From the NCBI GenBank assembly GCA_001914405.1, contig MSDW01000001.1, forward strand, positions 372,001 through 436,000: 64,000 nucleotides of DNA, written 5' to 3'. The position numbers and the translations under genes are program-made. The stretch comes from Candidatus Methanohalarchaeum thermophilum (GTDB taxonomy: Archaea; Halobacteriota; Methanonatronarchaeia; Methanonatronarchaeales; Methanonatronarchaeaceae). This document shows positions 35,455 through 45,017 of the stretch, one piece after another. Each line of letters starts with the position of its first letter. Positions within the stretch are counted from its first letter, which is position 1. The notes under the pieces are model-generated. The model was not told where the DNA came from and ran no database searches. It saw only the letters and a program-made list of their open reading frames with translations.

Positions 35455-36852
35455 ATGGTTGGAAAAAAAGAAGAATGGGTTGAAAAACATAGACCACAGA
35501 AATTCGAAGAAGTGGCTGGAAACGATAAAGCAATAGATCAGCTACAGGAGTGGGGTGAAAAATGGAAAAATGAGATACCCAAGTACCGTGCAGTATCACT
35601 AGTAGGTCCACCAGGCATAGGTAAAACTACATCAGCTTATATCTTGGCCAAAGAGCATAAATGGAATATAATTGAGATGAATGCAAGCGATAAGAGAACA
35701 AAGGACATAATTAACAAAATTGCGGGATCTGCTTCTAAATCAGGTACGATATCACAGGGATCAAAGGGAAGAAGACTCGTAATAATAGATGAAGCCGATA
35801 ACTTACACGGATCTTCTGATAGAGGCGGAAAAAAAGCAATAACGAAAGTAATAAAAGAATCTTCTCAACCAATAGTTTTAATCGCCAACGATGAATACGG
35901 CATGTCAAAGGGAATGAGATCAAATTCTAAGAAAATAGAGTTTAAAAGACCCAACCAAAAAGAGGTTATTAGGCTTTTAAATAAAATAGCTAAAAAAGAA
36001 AAAATAAAAGCTTATAAAAATGCTCTTCGAGAGATAGCAAGAAACGCTAATGGAGATGTTAGAGGAGCTATAAATGACCTACAGAGCATTGCAGAAGAAA
36101 TTAGAGCTGAAGGAAAGGAAAAGATAAGGAAATCTGATATATCTTTAGGGTCTCGAGATCAGGAGGAGAACATATGGAAGATTTTGAATTATATATTTAG
36201 GAAAAACGACTTTGAAACACTAAAACAAGTTAAAAGAGACCTTGATTCAGATATAACTCCTGAAGACCTATTACATTGGGTTGATGATAATGTACCTAAA
36301 AAATATTCGGGAAATGAATTGGAAAAAGTATATGAACCTCTGTCTAAGGCAGCAATGTATCTAGGACAAGTAAGCCTCAGCGGGAACTATTCTCTATGGA
36401 GTTACGCTTCGGAACTAATGGTGTATGGAGTAGCTGTAAATAAGCCCTATAAATCAGCTCCAAGATACACAGGCCCAAAAATATTTGGTAAGCTCTCCAA
36501 AGCAAGGTCTAAACTAAAGAAAGAAAATCCAATTTCGACGAAGCTCTCTGAGCGATACTTTATCTCAAATAAATCTTCAAGTGAACTCATTCCATATCTA
36601 AAATTAATTTTTGAAAATGACCCTGAGAGAGCTTCTGCCATAGCCAGTGAAATAGATCTGAAAAAAGATGAGGTACAATATTTAGGAGGAAACGAAGAAA
36701 TCTACGAATCAGCAAAAGAGAAAAGAAAACCTAAAAAAGAAAAAAATGGAGAAGATGCTAACGAAAAAGATGAAAAGATGGATAAAGGTAGTGGAAGTGA
36801 GAAAGAAAAAGAAGATAATAGTGAATCACAGTCTTCGCTAGGTGATTTTTAA
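35455..36852 (+). CDS. rfcL: Replication factor C large subunit
   Basis: AAA+ clamp loader subunit of 465 aa that opens PCNA and loads it on primed DNA. Walker [10 protein letters not shown] is at 51-59, Walker B VIIDEADN at 109-116. Sensor and arginine-finger regions follow, and the lysine/glutamate-rich tail after residue 410 ends in the PIP-box-like QSSLGDF. The stop overlaps the start of the next gene (TAATG), giving an rfcL-rfcS pair. Confidence 0.95.
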   Translation: MVGKKEEWVEKHRPQKFEEVAGNDKAIDQLQEWGEKWKNEIPKYRAVSLVGPPGIGKTTSAYILAKEHKWNIIEMNASDKRTKDIINKIAGSASKSGTISQGSKGRRLVIIDEADNLHGSSDRGGKKAITKVIKESSQPIVLIANDEYGMSKGMRSNSKKIEFKRPNQKEVIRLLNKIAKKEKIKAYKNALREIARNANGDVRGAINDLQSIAEEIRAEGKEKIRKSDISLGSRDQEENIWKILNYIFRKNDFETLKQVKRDLDSDITPEDLLHWVDDNVPKKYSGNELEKVYEPLSKAAMYLGQVSLSGNYSLWSYASELMVYGVAVNKPYKSAPRYTGPKIFGKLSKARSKLKKENPISTKLSERYFISNKSSSELIPYLKLIFENDPERASAIASEIDLKKDEVQYLGGNEEIYESAKEKRKPKKEKNGEDANEKDEKMDKGSGSEKEKEDNSESQSSLGDF

Positions 36853-37937
36853 TGTCTATCTTATACGAAAAATATAGACCTGATAACTTAAACGAATTAT
36901 TTACTCATAAAGAGCAGGCTATGGATTTATACAACCAAATTAGAAATGTAGGATCTCCTCATCTTTTGATTTCTACATCAAGAAGATCACTAGACGATTA
37001 TTTTGTTTATGCTACTGCTAAAACATTATTTGGGGAAAATTTTTCCTCCAATACTGAATTTACTAGTGTAGAAGAGTTTTTTTCTAAAACTAAAACAGAA
37101 TTGAAAGATGATATAAAGTACAGTAGGTACTATAAAGAGGCAAAAAGAAGCCTCAGGAGAATGTATAAGAAACATGATATAGATAAATCACCTTCTGTGA
37201 GTAAGGAACTGATATTTAGGCAGTATCTGGGATCTATTTCAGGAAATAAGCCGGTTGGAAAAATAAATTATCGTTTAGTAGTTTTATTTGACTCTTCTAC
37301 TCTCTCAGGGACTGTGCAGAATTCACTCAGAAGAACCATGGAAAAGTTTAGCGACAATGTTAGGTATGTTTTTGTGGTTGATAGTCCTGCTAAATTGATT
37401 CCTGCCATCAGATCAAGGTGTTATAACATTAATTTGAAAGACCCATCAGAAAAAGAGGTTAAAAGTAAATTAAAACAGATAATAAATAAAGAAAATATTA
37501 AGATAACTGAACAAGCCTTAGAGGGATTATTATACAAATTGGATTATGATTACAGATCTTCATTGTATTTTATAGATGCAATAAAGAGTAAAAGCAAAAA
37601 AATAGGCTTGAGTGACATAAAATCTTTTTCTACTGAAACAGTAGAAGGAAAAGTAGAAAAATCACTAAAAAAAGCGTTAAGCGGTAATGTTAAGAAGTCA
37701 ATAGAACTAATGGATGATTTATTATATGAAGAAAATATTAGATTAGATTTACTAATAGAAAAATATAGAAAAACAACATATAATCTATCAAATTCCTCAG
37801 AAATAAGAGATATATTAATTAACTTATCCAAACTAGATAGAGAAGTAAGAAACCTACCATCCGACCCAAATCAACTCAAAAAATATTCAAGACCTTTACT
37901 AGAAAACTTCTTGGCCTCTATAGCTAATGGTGGCTGA
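36852..37937 (+). CDS. RFC small-subunit-like protein lacking Walker motifs
   Basis: Clamp loader subunit of 361 aa related to archaeal RFC small subunits. It starts LYEKYRPDNLNEL, as they do, and keeps the block TVQNSLRRTMEKFSDNVRY and the IPAIRSRCYN (SRC) motif at 188-190. In place of the P-loop GxxGxGKT it has LLISTSRRSLDDY at residues 38-50, and in place of the DEAD Walker B it has LFDSST at 145-150. It should therefore not bind or hydrolyse ATP, but could donate an arginine finger, as do specialised second small subunits known in methanogens and haloarchaea. The active small subunit must lie elsewhere in the genome. It overlaps genes on both sides. Confidence 0.87.
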   Translation: MSILYEKYRPDNLNELFTHKEQAMDLYNQIRNVGSPHLLISTSRRSLDDYFVYATAKTLFGENFSSNTEFTSVEEFFSKTKTELKDDIKYSRYYKEAKRSLRRMYKKHDIDKSPSVSKELIFRQYLGSISGNKPVGKINYRLVVLFDSSTLSGTVQNSLRRTMEKFSDNVRYVFVVDSPAKLIPAIRSRCYNINLKDPSEKEVKSKLKQIINKENIKITEQALEGLLYKLDYDYRSSLYFIDAIKSKSKKIGLSDIKSFSTETVEGKVEKSLKKALSGNVKKSIELMDDLLYEENIRLDLLIEKYRKTTYNLSNSSEIRDILINLSKLDREVRNLPSDPNQLKKYSRPLLENFLASIANGG

Positions 37938-38544
37938 TTTGCAAGAAACAGATATTAGAGAAACAACACCTAATGAAATAGAAAAAGACAACCTAAAGAA
38001 GATCATAAAACAGACTTTTCCACTATTATTTATTTCCTTAATTGGAAGTCTTTTTGCAGGCCTAATCCTAGGGGGAATGGAAGAAACATTAAAAACTATT
38101 CCAGGGCTTATAGTAGTAGTTCCAGCAGTTTTAGATATGAGAGGAAATATATACGGTGCACTAGGATCTAGGTTATCAACAGGCCTTCACCAAGGGCTAA
38201 TAGAACCCAAGCTCATATACGAAAGAAATCTTATAGTAGCTATTTCTGCAGCTTTATTTAACGGTGGTGTAGTTTCTATAGTTCTAGGGGCTTCAGCGTA
38301 CCTTACTCTTAATATACTGAAAATAAAGGTTATCTCTCTTTTTGAATTAATAGCAATAACATTCCTCTCAGGCATAACTTCAGGACTAATTTTGACAGTA
38401 ATAGTTCTCATATCACTCTTTATAGGATTCAAAAAGGGAATAGATCCAGATAATCTAGTAGGTCCAGTAGTCACAGTTTCTGGCGATATATTTAGTATCT
38501 TAATCCTATTTTTAGTGGCTAAATTGATAATAGGAGGGATCTAA
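37927..38544 (+). CDS. MgtE-like membrane domain protein, half-transporter 1
   Basis: Integral membrane protein of 205 aa corresponding to the pore domain of MgtE divalent-cation channels without the cytosolic N and CBS domains. About five hydrophobic segments; the family markers are VVPAVLDMRGNIYGALGSRL near 60-79 and GIDPDNLVGPVVTVSGDI near 175-192. Start overlaps the clamp-loader stop by 11 bases. A homologous gene follows after one base, so a heterodimer is likely. Mg2+ transport is inferred from the family. Confidence 0.85.
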   Translation: MVADLQETDIRETTPNEIEKDNLKKIIKQTFPLLFISLIGSLFAGLILGGMEETLKTIPGLIVVVPAVLDMRGNIYGALGSRLSTGLHQGLIEPKLIYERNLIVAISAALFNGGVVSIVLGASAYLTLNILKIKVISLFELIAITFLSGITSGLILTVIVLISLFIGFKKGIDPDNLVGPVVTVSGDIFSILILFLVAKLIIGGI

Positions 38545-38545
38545 A

Positions 38546-39109
38546 ATAGAACTATATCACTGGGAATTCAATAAGATAGTAAGAGAATCACTTCCTCTAC
38601 TGATTGGATTAACCATACTGGGCATAGCCTCAGGCCTAATATTACAATACTTCAAGAAAATCCTATTGGATTTACCAGAACTATTGGTCTTGGTCCCAGT
38701 TATAATCGGATTAGGAGGAAATTTAGGATCCATACTTGGCTCAAGGATCACATCTGGACTACATCTAGGTTATATCAATTTTTCATTACAAAATAAAACT
38801 CTATTATTAAACATAACAGCTATTTACATACTTTCAGTTCTAATATTTTCACTTCTAGGTATAACTGGAAGCATATTTAGTGAAATATTTAATATAGGTG
38901 GGAACATATCGCTAGATATATTCATATTGATCTCTCTAATTTCTGGTTTTCTAATAACAACCGTAATGATCTTAATAACCATAATATCATCATATATTAC
39001 CTACAAGACAACTATAGACCCAGATAGTACTGTCCTACCAATAGTAACATCTTTATGCGACTTAATAGGTATATCAATATTTTACTATGTAGTAGAAATA
39101 TTTTTTTAA
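38546..39109 (+). CDS. MgtE-like membrane domain protein, half-transporter 2 (possible AUA start)
   Basis: Homologue of the preceding gene. The markers are PVIIGLGGNLGSILGSRI and TIDPDSTVLPIVTSLCDL. The coding frame is open upstream to just after the stop of half-transporter 1. The N-terminal segment FNKIVRESLPLLIGL aligns with LKKIIKQTFPLLFIS of the first protein, yet the first in-frame ATG, GTG or TTG is at 38666, 40 codons later. The strong ribosome site GGAGGG (38533-38538) lies 7 bases before ATA 38546, so an AUA start is likely. The protein would be about 187 aa. A TTG start at 38666 would cut off the first helix. Confidence 0.72.
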   Translation: MELYHWEFNKIVRESLPLLIGLTILGIASGLILQYFKKILLDLPELLVLVPVIIGLGGNLGSILGSRITSGLHLGYINFSLQNKTLLLNITAIYILSVLIFSLLGITGSIFSEIFNIGGNISLDIFILISLISGFLITTVMILITIISSYITYKTTIDPDSTVLPIVTSLCDLIGISIFYYVVEIFF

Positions 39110-39256
39110 CTTCCTTGGTAAAAAACCCTCTTTCTCATAACCGAAGACCGAGGAAAATAGTATTAACTTATAGAATAAGCTTTAAAAAACGTTTAATAAA
39201 AATTTAATGCTAAATTTAATTCAAGATACGACATTACGCAATTCAATCACCTTTAT

Positions 39257-39784
39257 AGTATCCATATGATATGGATGCTATTGAGCTGCAAATCTTTCTT
39301 CTTTAGGGGGGTTGGGTATGGTGTTATATTTTTTTTGGGCTTGGTGTTTCTTTTTTTATTTAGAGGATGTGTTGTTTGGGGGATATTTTTTTTCTGTTCT
39401 CTTGTTTTCTTTTTTTCTGGGGTCTAGGTGGGTGGTTGAGAAGTTTTTTTGGGGTTTTTTTTGGGTATTTTGGTTTGTGGCTGTGAGGTGTCCTGGGATC
39501 AATCTCTTTGGATAGTGAAGGTCGGTGGGGAGGGAGGGAGAGGTCAGCTATTACATGTGGCTGGCAGGGGGTGGTTTCCTGGATTGTACAGGGTTGGAGT
39601 GACTCCGCCTAGAGGGGGGGTGCCTGTGAGGGTGTGTAAAACCCCTAATCTTGCAAGCTTTCCTACCTCGGCAGTTTCTGAGAAGGAGAAGGGAGCTGAG
39701 AGGGCGGCCCTGCAGTAACATGGGTCGTGGAGCAGTAAATGAAGGGGAACCTCTCTCTCTTTAGGGAGGGGGAGGAGGTCACAC
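39257..39784 (+). mobile_element. Non-coding G/T-rich element, family E
   Basis: Follows TTTAT (39252-39256) and ends GGTCACAC at 39784, like the other elements. Its left end contains the palindrome ATCCATATGATATGGAT. The body is very T/G-rich at first (39300-39480), then GC-richer (39490-39760). Short open frames in it are low-complexity and not credible. It may carry another RNA type, as its interior matches none of families A-D by eye. It is placed between the MgtE pair and a thioredoxin. Confidence 0.5.
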
Positions 39785-39894
39785 GTAGAAAACACAAAGT
39801 CCAATGTGAGCCTAATGTAGATCAAACCTAAGAAATAAACTACAAAACCACTAAGCAAAGAAAATTTAAGGGTAGCAAGAAATATTCAAAGTGT

Positions 39895-40170
39895 ATGACT
39901 GAAATAAAGTTTATGGATTTTTATTCAGATTGGTGCCCTCCATGTAAAAAACAGATGCCAGTAATCAAAGAACTAGAACAAGAATATGAAGAAATCGATT
40001 TCAAAAAAATAGACGTTGACGAAGAATCAGACATAGCAAAAGACTACGGTGTGAGTGTAATACCAACACTCGTCTTAGAATGTGAAGAAGAAGAAAAAGA
40101 CAGATTTATAGGGTACACAGACAAAGAAACACTTCAAAATAGCCTAAATGAAGCATTAAACAATTGTTAA
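39895..40170 (+). CDS. Minimal thioredoxin-like protein (CPPC)
   Basis: Cytoplasmic thioredoxin fold of 91 aa with active site WCPPC at about 14-18 and the cis-Pro loop SVIPTLVL. It is shorter than standard thioredoxin. The CPPC sequence, rather than CGPC, suggests an altered redox potential or a glutaredoxin/NrdH-like role. The gene precedes tRNA-Lys by 92 bases. Confidence 0.9.
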   Translation: MTEIKFMDFYSDWCPPCKKQMPVIKELEQEYEEIDFKKIDVDEESDIAKDYGVSVIPTLVLECEEEEKDRFIGYTDKETLQNSLNEALNNC

Positions 40171-40262
40171 AACCATAAAACATAAAATAGGAAAAAAGAA
40201 AAAATATAACAAAAAGATACCATAAAAACTAAAAAACCATAAGAAATAATTTTAATTTCTTA

Positions 40263-40336
<74 letters not shown>

Positions 40337-40488
40337 CTTCAAATAACTAAAAACAAACATAGCACTCATACTATTTTACAAGAAAACAATGTCCATGGAT
40401 CAAGAAACACCTTAGAGGATAAATAAATGTTATCAAAAAACTTCATTCCACGCAAATAGAATAAAAATAAAAAATCCAAGCCAACATT

Positions 40489-41100
40489 AAACTATTTTAG
40501 TGGTTGTGTACGACTTTTTTCTTTAGGGAGATATATCTAACCTTTAGGTAGTTCTAATTCTACTAAAAGGCAACAGGTTCACGACAAATATGTGATAAGA
40601 CTTTTCCCCAAGTCTTAATAGCCAAGTATTAAGGTATTGTGGGGTTTAGGGGAATGAATCCCTCGTTAGCTGTGAACAGTAGTATTTATGGCAGTGTACT
40701 CAAATCACGTAGCTAAGACCCAATTTCTCCCTCTTTGCATGGTGTAAGTTGGTGAGATAGAGATAGAATTGGGTTAAGATGAATATGAAGAGTCAGTGGC
40801 ACTTCAATCTCTGTTATTTCCATGGTATCACCTCGTTCCTTGAATTGGAATGATTTGAATGGTGGAAGCATCTATCATTCAGGAAGAGAGGATTTTAAGT
40901 GGTTTTAATACTGGTTTGAACGGTGCTAAGAATATTTTGTATTGGGTTTCTTTGCCTGATGTGGTAGGAGGATAGAGTCTCTGTGAACAGGGCCATAACC
41001 AAGACATTCATAGAGAAAAACAATATATAGGTTTTAAAATAAGTCCTTAGAAGGCCTCTACTCTCATGAACGAAGAGCGAGTAAGGTAAGGTAGGTCGAT
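40489..41100 (+). mobile_element. Internally deleted TnpB-type element remnant (T3)
   Basis: The left side reads CTATTTTAGTGGTTG, like other left ends. Near 40910-41000 a fragment such as LNGAKNIL followed by the codons for a tail resembling the 3' end of the tnpB at 42867-43961 survives (GGTTTGAACGGTGCTAAGAA). The right side is GTAAGGTAGG-like. The middle (40560-40850) is not coding. No part can be translated as a whole gene. Confidence 0.5.
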
Positions 41101-41262
41101 CAATATAATGAGAAGGTAATCAAGTGAAAGATAGGTTTTTCTTTCTTCTATGATAATTAGTAGTCTTTAGATCAATTAAAACTGTTAGATAATCTAGTAT
41201 CCTACGGATGTCGATTTTTTTTAGATTATGGAATAAAAGAAAAAAAGATTTATTTTTTGTTT

Positions 41263-41649
41263 TTATCCTGCTTCGCCTGGAGGCATATTGCCTCCTCCAG
41301 CTCCGCCTACTTGTTGCTGTATCTCCTGTTGTAATTCCTGCAGTTTATTTTTGATTTTATCTTCTTGTTTCTCAAGAGTCTTAACTCTTAATTCTAAGTC
41401 TTCTTTCTCTTCTTCAAGCTCTCCTTTGAGCTTATCAGGGCTTTCTTTTTCAATGATCACATCGCCAAGGCTCTTGAAAACCTTTGTATCCTCACTTGTT
41501 TCTTCAAGTTCTTCAATAGCCTCTTCAATTTGATCCAATCTACTTTCGCTTCTCTGTTTCTGAACTGAAACATTTTGAGCCTTTTGCTGTAATTGCTGAG
41601 CTTTTTGAACCTTCTGTTGAACTTCTGGAGGTAGTTGACCACTACTCAT
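41263..41649 (-). CDS. pfdB: Prefoldin beta subunit
   Basis: Cochaperone subunit of 128 aa that helps capture unfolded proteins and hand them to the thermosome. Two long coiled-coil helices (about 5-45 and 75-118) flank the beta-hairpin [20 protein letters not shown], which is diagnostic. The Gly/Pro/Met-rich tail [14 protein letters not shown] is a lineage-specific extension. Single gene. Confidence 0.93.
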   Translation of the reverse strand: MSSGQLPPEVQQKVQKAQQLQQKAQNVSVQKQRSESRLDQIEEAIEELEETSEDTKVFKSLGDVIIEKESPDKLKGELEEEKEDLELRVKTLEKQEDKIKNKLQELQQEIQQQVGGAGGGNMPPGEAG

Positions 41650-42006
41650 AAAAAAACACCTTAAAACACTCTAACAAAATACAAGCCTAAAAAAACAAAT
41701 AACTTTCGGGTTATATCTATAATAAATTAATTTAAAATTATACGAAAATAAAGCGATAGTAATACAATTATATTTAATTTTTGTAGATAAATGACTATTA
41801 ATCATGTTTAAGTTAATTAAAACATTTATTTATCTAGATTAAACCCTAAAAATAATAGTATAGTTAAATTTAGATTTCTGAAATTAAGAAAAAATTTAAT
41901 TTTAGTGTCAAGAAGTTTCCTTTCTGATCTTTGATTTGAGTGGGTGGTGAATTGGTACAACCTATTTATGTGGTGGGGAAGAAAAGAGGTTATGGTGTAA
42001 TACGAG

Positions 42007-42867
42007 TTGGATAAGGGGAGGCATTCGGTGTATTCTTTCAGTTAGCACTTAGTTATTTGTATAGAGTATAGGTGAAAGGTGTTTGATAATCGAGGGATTA
42101 TTGATGAATTGAAGGAAAGAGTAAGGAAAATTGCTTTAGGTTATGATGTCAAAATAAAAAATCAAGAAGTGGATGAAGACTATACTCACATACTTTTTTC
42201 ATCTTCTCTGAAAACTAATATGGTGGGGTTTATCTATTCATTGGAGAAGGCCCTCTTCTTTTCTTTGATAGGTAGGGGATGAATTCGATGTTTTTTAAAA
42301 TAAAAAAACTAACATTGTGTTAATGGCAGTTGGTTGGTTTGTCTGCCTTTTGAACAAAAAGCAATCCCATCGTCTTTGAGGCATCTGGCTAAAGCCTCAG
42401 ACTCTACATCGAGAGGTGTATAGGTAAGTATTGGGGTAGATAGGTAAGCCTGAAACGGTTTTGGAGTAGGGGGGTCTAGTGGTAGGTGTGGAGCAACCGG
42501 AGGGAATAAGGGAGCCATTGTGTAGCTAATATATGGCGTAGTTGCCTAATCCAAACTTTACTCAGAGCAATAGATTCCCTGCTGACGGTGTATATGAGAC
42601 AAGCACCGTGGAAAACAAACTCCCTTCGAGGATAAGGTCACAGGGAAGCCTCTCTTCCTCACCGAACAGATGTGAGGTTAGGTAGGGGTCACTTCACAAA
42701 TGCTCTTAAAGGTGCAACTTCAAGGGCGATCTAAAATAGGTTCCTAGAGGTAAAAGAGAAACTCTTGGAAGATAAGTTTTGGTCTCCCTCTTAGTTTTCT
42801 TGCTACTGCTGGCGAGGTTACACTTGATGTTCTGAGAGAGTATGTAGATAATCGAGGTGAAAACTGA
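42007..42867 (+). pseudogene. tnpA: IS200-type tnpA, split by element A6 and with in-frame stops
   Basis: Y1 transposase. It begins LDKGRHSVYSFS, has stops before HLVICIEYR and KVFDN, then continues ELKERVRKIALGYDVKI and NQEVDEDYTHILFSS, where the HUH motif is YTH instead of HxH. The gene breaks after GF-I at 42233, where A6 starts. After A6 (42698) it resumes with NALKGATSRAI, a stop, NRFLEVKEKLLEDKFWSPS, a frameshift, and ATAGEVTLDVLREYVDNRGEN. Joining the codons across A6 gives GFINALKG, matching FINTLK in the other tnpA remnant. Confidence 0.75.
42234..42697 (+). mobile_element. Non-coding IS200/IS605-type element, family A copy A6, nested in tnpA
   Basis: Exactly 464 bp, starting after TTTAT (42229-42233) and ending TCACTTCAC at 42697. 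The precise limits follow from the rebuilt tnpA reading frame. The conserved hairpin is CGGTG 42586-42590 with CACCG 42604-42608 (13-base loop). The outer stem is CCCTG 42577-42581 with CAGGG 42641-42645. The GGC/GCC hairpin and the GGTGTGGAGCA core are present. No gene. Confidence 0.9.
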
Positions 42868-43961
42868 TGAGGGCAGAAAAGACAATAGTGTGTAGGATTT
42901 GGAAACCAACGGATAGAAAGAAGGGGTTACTAATCAAGGAGTGTTCTAATGTTCAAGGATATATTTGAGGGGAGACAAAAGACTTGTATTCAGCTACTAA
43001 ACAGGCGATGGATAGATATGTAGAAGAAGTTCAAAATGAAGATTATCCTTTGTTTCTAAGAAATGATACATTCAAGGTAGAAAAAGCTGAGAATAGTGAA
43101 GATTTTGATTACTGGGCTAAGATTCCGATTGCAGGGGTGTGGGGAGGGTATTTTAGTTCCTATCAAGCCGCATCAGGAAATAACAGAAGATATGAACATC
43201 CATGACTCTTAGATTGTTTGGGAAGAGTATGGTTTTGAACTTCACTTATCGGTTTCCTTCGAGGTATTATCTCAAACTCCTGAATCGATTCTCTCCGTGG
43301 ATTTGGGTGAAAGAGTGGTGGCTTTGGAAACCGTGTTTCCAGCCGATGACGGGAATCCGAGATTTCACGGTAGAGAGGTTTGGGGGATAAGAAGACACTA
43401 TGCTTGGCTCCGAAAAAGACTGCAAGAAAGAGGGACTCAACAAGGAAGTCAAGGAAATTTCTGATAAGGAAAAGAGAAAGGTCGAAGATGTTTTGCATAA
43501 GGTTTCGAGAGATATTGTTGATGAAGCCGAAAATAACAATTCTTTGATAGTTATCGGTGAATTGAAAGGAATTGGAAATAGAGATACTGGAAATGGTAAG
43601 ACGATGAATCGTATAGTCAATTCTATGCCTTATTGGAAGTTGACCAATATGATTGAATACAAAGCTAAAGAAAAAAGGCATCCAAGTAGTGAAAGTAAAC
43701 GAAAGAGACACTTCTAAGACCTGTCATAAGTGCGGAAGTGAAAACACTTCAAGACCGACACAAGCTAGATTTGACTGCGACACTTGTGGTCTGGAGAGCT
43801 ATAACGCTGACTTAAATGGAGCTAAAAATATTTTGCAGAGGTTCCTCGCCTATATGGTGGGGGATGGGGCTTTTGTGAACAAGCCCATAACCGAGGCATA
43901 TATGAAGAAAAAAGGAGTAAACTCAGAACAAGTCCTTGGAAGCTCCCTCCTAACAAGTTAA
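42867..43961 (+). pseudogene. tnpB: TnpB gene with one stop and several frameshifts
   Basis: RNA-guided nuclease family (IS605 OrfB). From ATG 42867: MRAEKTIVCRIW, a TGA after NVQGYI, then DLYSATKQAMDRYVEEV. In shifted frames come ESILSVDLGERVVALETVF (first RuvC Asp), NNSLIVIGELKGIG (RuvC Glu), and a zinc ribbon CHKCGSENTSRPTQ with CDTCG, followed by NADLNGAKNIL (last RuvC Asp). Catalytic residues survive in pieces but the gene is dead. Confidence 0.75.
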
Positions 43962-44213
43962 ACAAGTTAGGTGGGTGTAGTTCACAAGTCTAACAGTAAT
44001 TTCTTATCAACTAAAAAGTGAAAGAAAGAAAAAGTAAGAAAACTAAGGTAAAAGAACCTCATAAATAGAATATTGAATACAGCCAATCAGGTTTCAAAAT
44101 CAATTAGGGAGATGGGTATATACAATTAGCTAAAATAGAAGAGTTACCAGTAAACTTCCATAAATCAATTCTAGGAAATGCCAAGTTTAAGTGCTAAAAA
44201 ATGGTTTGGATTT

Positions 44214-44498
44214 TTAAGAGTTTTTTCTAATGACGCTGTATATTATTAAAGCAAAACCGATTGTTTTAAGTAAATAGTCAACTGTAAAGGTTAGTTCTGG
44301 GACTTGGAAATTGGTTAAAAATGCTCCTATTGTTGTTCCTATAGAAGAAGAGACTATGAATACGAATCCTAGTGATAGAAAGATCATGTCTTTCCTACTG
44401 GTTCTATAGTAGGCTCTCGTAGAAAAGCCAACCATTGCTAGACCTGCTAAGGTTAAAGCTACTCCCGAAGCAATGTATATTAAATCTAGAAAAGCCAA
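44214..44498 (-). CDS. Small membrane protein, three hydrophobic segments
   Basis: Protein of 94 aa with hydrophobic stretches at about 5-26, 38-60 and 71-90. It resembles the small uncharacterised membrane proteins seen in archaea, but I do not recognise a named family. ATG start, single gene. Confidence 0.5.
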   Translation of the reverse strand: MAFLDLIYIASGVALTLAGLAMVGFSTRAYYRTSRKDMIFLSLGFVFIVSSSIGTTIGAFLTNFQVPELTFTVDYLLKTIGFALIIYSVIRKNS

Positions 44499-44710
44499 TT
44501 TGCTTGCTCCTTTGATTTATTATTAACTCTTTTATTTCCTTAATTTACCATGTTTTCTATCTAATTTATAATTTTTTGATTTTTTGGATCGATTTAAGGG
44601 AAAATAGGTATTGATCTTATTTAGATGGATTGATAGATTTGTGTTTAAGAGATTAGACTTAAAAAATGAGGATTAGCTTGTTGGCTAGGGGATAAGGGGA
44701 GTGTGTATTT

Positions 44711-44770
44711 ATCTTAATGGTTGAGAAAACCTCTTCCAAAATCTTTGATTTTGGTAGGGGAGGAAGTCAC
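44711..44770 (+). repeat. Minimal fused left-right end of an IS200/IS605-type element
   Basis: Follows TTTAT at 44706-44710 with CTTAATGGTTGAGAAAA and hairpin CCAAAATC/GATTTTGG, then runs at once into the right-end-like GGAGGAAGTCACC. About 60 bp: a deletion derivative with left and right ends joined. Confidence 0.5.
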
Positions 44771-44819
44771 CAATTTATATTGGTGGTAATGAAAAAGTTA
44801 GGGGATTTAATAGAAAAAT

Positions 44820-44996
44820 ATGATATTAGATTGGAGTGTTCTTTTGGATGAGGATCATGAGGTTTTTAGGAAATATGGGGTTAAGAGAGTGCCTACAGTG
44901 TATTTAATATCTTTGGATAATAAAATATTGTATGAAAATGTAGGTTTTCTTTTTTATAAGGAGATAAGCTCTCGATTAGAGCAGAAAATGAACTAA
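44820..44996 (+). pseudogene. Thioredoxin-like C-terminal fragment
   Basis: A frame of 58 codons (MILDWSVLLDEDHEVFRKYG, then VKRVPTVYLISLDNKILYEN) resembles the second half of a thioredoxin, including the cis-Pro segment RVPTVYL. The CxxC half is missing; the preceding frame from ATG 44789 ends quickly. Probably the rest was lost beside the element relic at 44711-44770. Confidence 0.5.
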
Positions 44997-45017
44997 GATA
45001 TCTTTTGTGTGGTTGTA

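Larger units (their letters stand above)
41898..43985 (+). mobile_element. Dead IS605-type transposon (tnpA and tnpB), interrupted by element A6
   Basis: The left end is at about 41898 (TTTTAGTGTCAAGAAG), and the right end is GTAGTTCAC at 43985. It encodes tnpA then tnpB in the same direction with a TGATG overlap at 42865-42869. Without the 464-bp A6 insertion it would be about 1.62 kb, normal for this family. Both genes carry stops and frameshifts, so this is an old copy. Confidence 0.75.

Noticed and set aside
39312-39858. Open frames of 67-104 codons in the T/G-rich element E
   Set aside because: Translations are low-complexity (runs of Phe, Trp, Gly) or cross the element end; they follow base composition.
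42079-42282. 67-codon frame that could be called a small gene
   Set aside because: Its first 50 codons are tnpA and its last 16 are the left end of inserted element A6.
43999-44200. Short frame with KIEELPVNFHKSILGNAKFKC
   Set aside because: Only about 25 codons, no family, no start; too little to call a gene.
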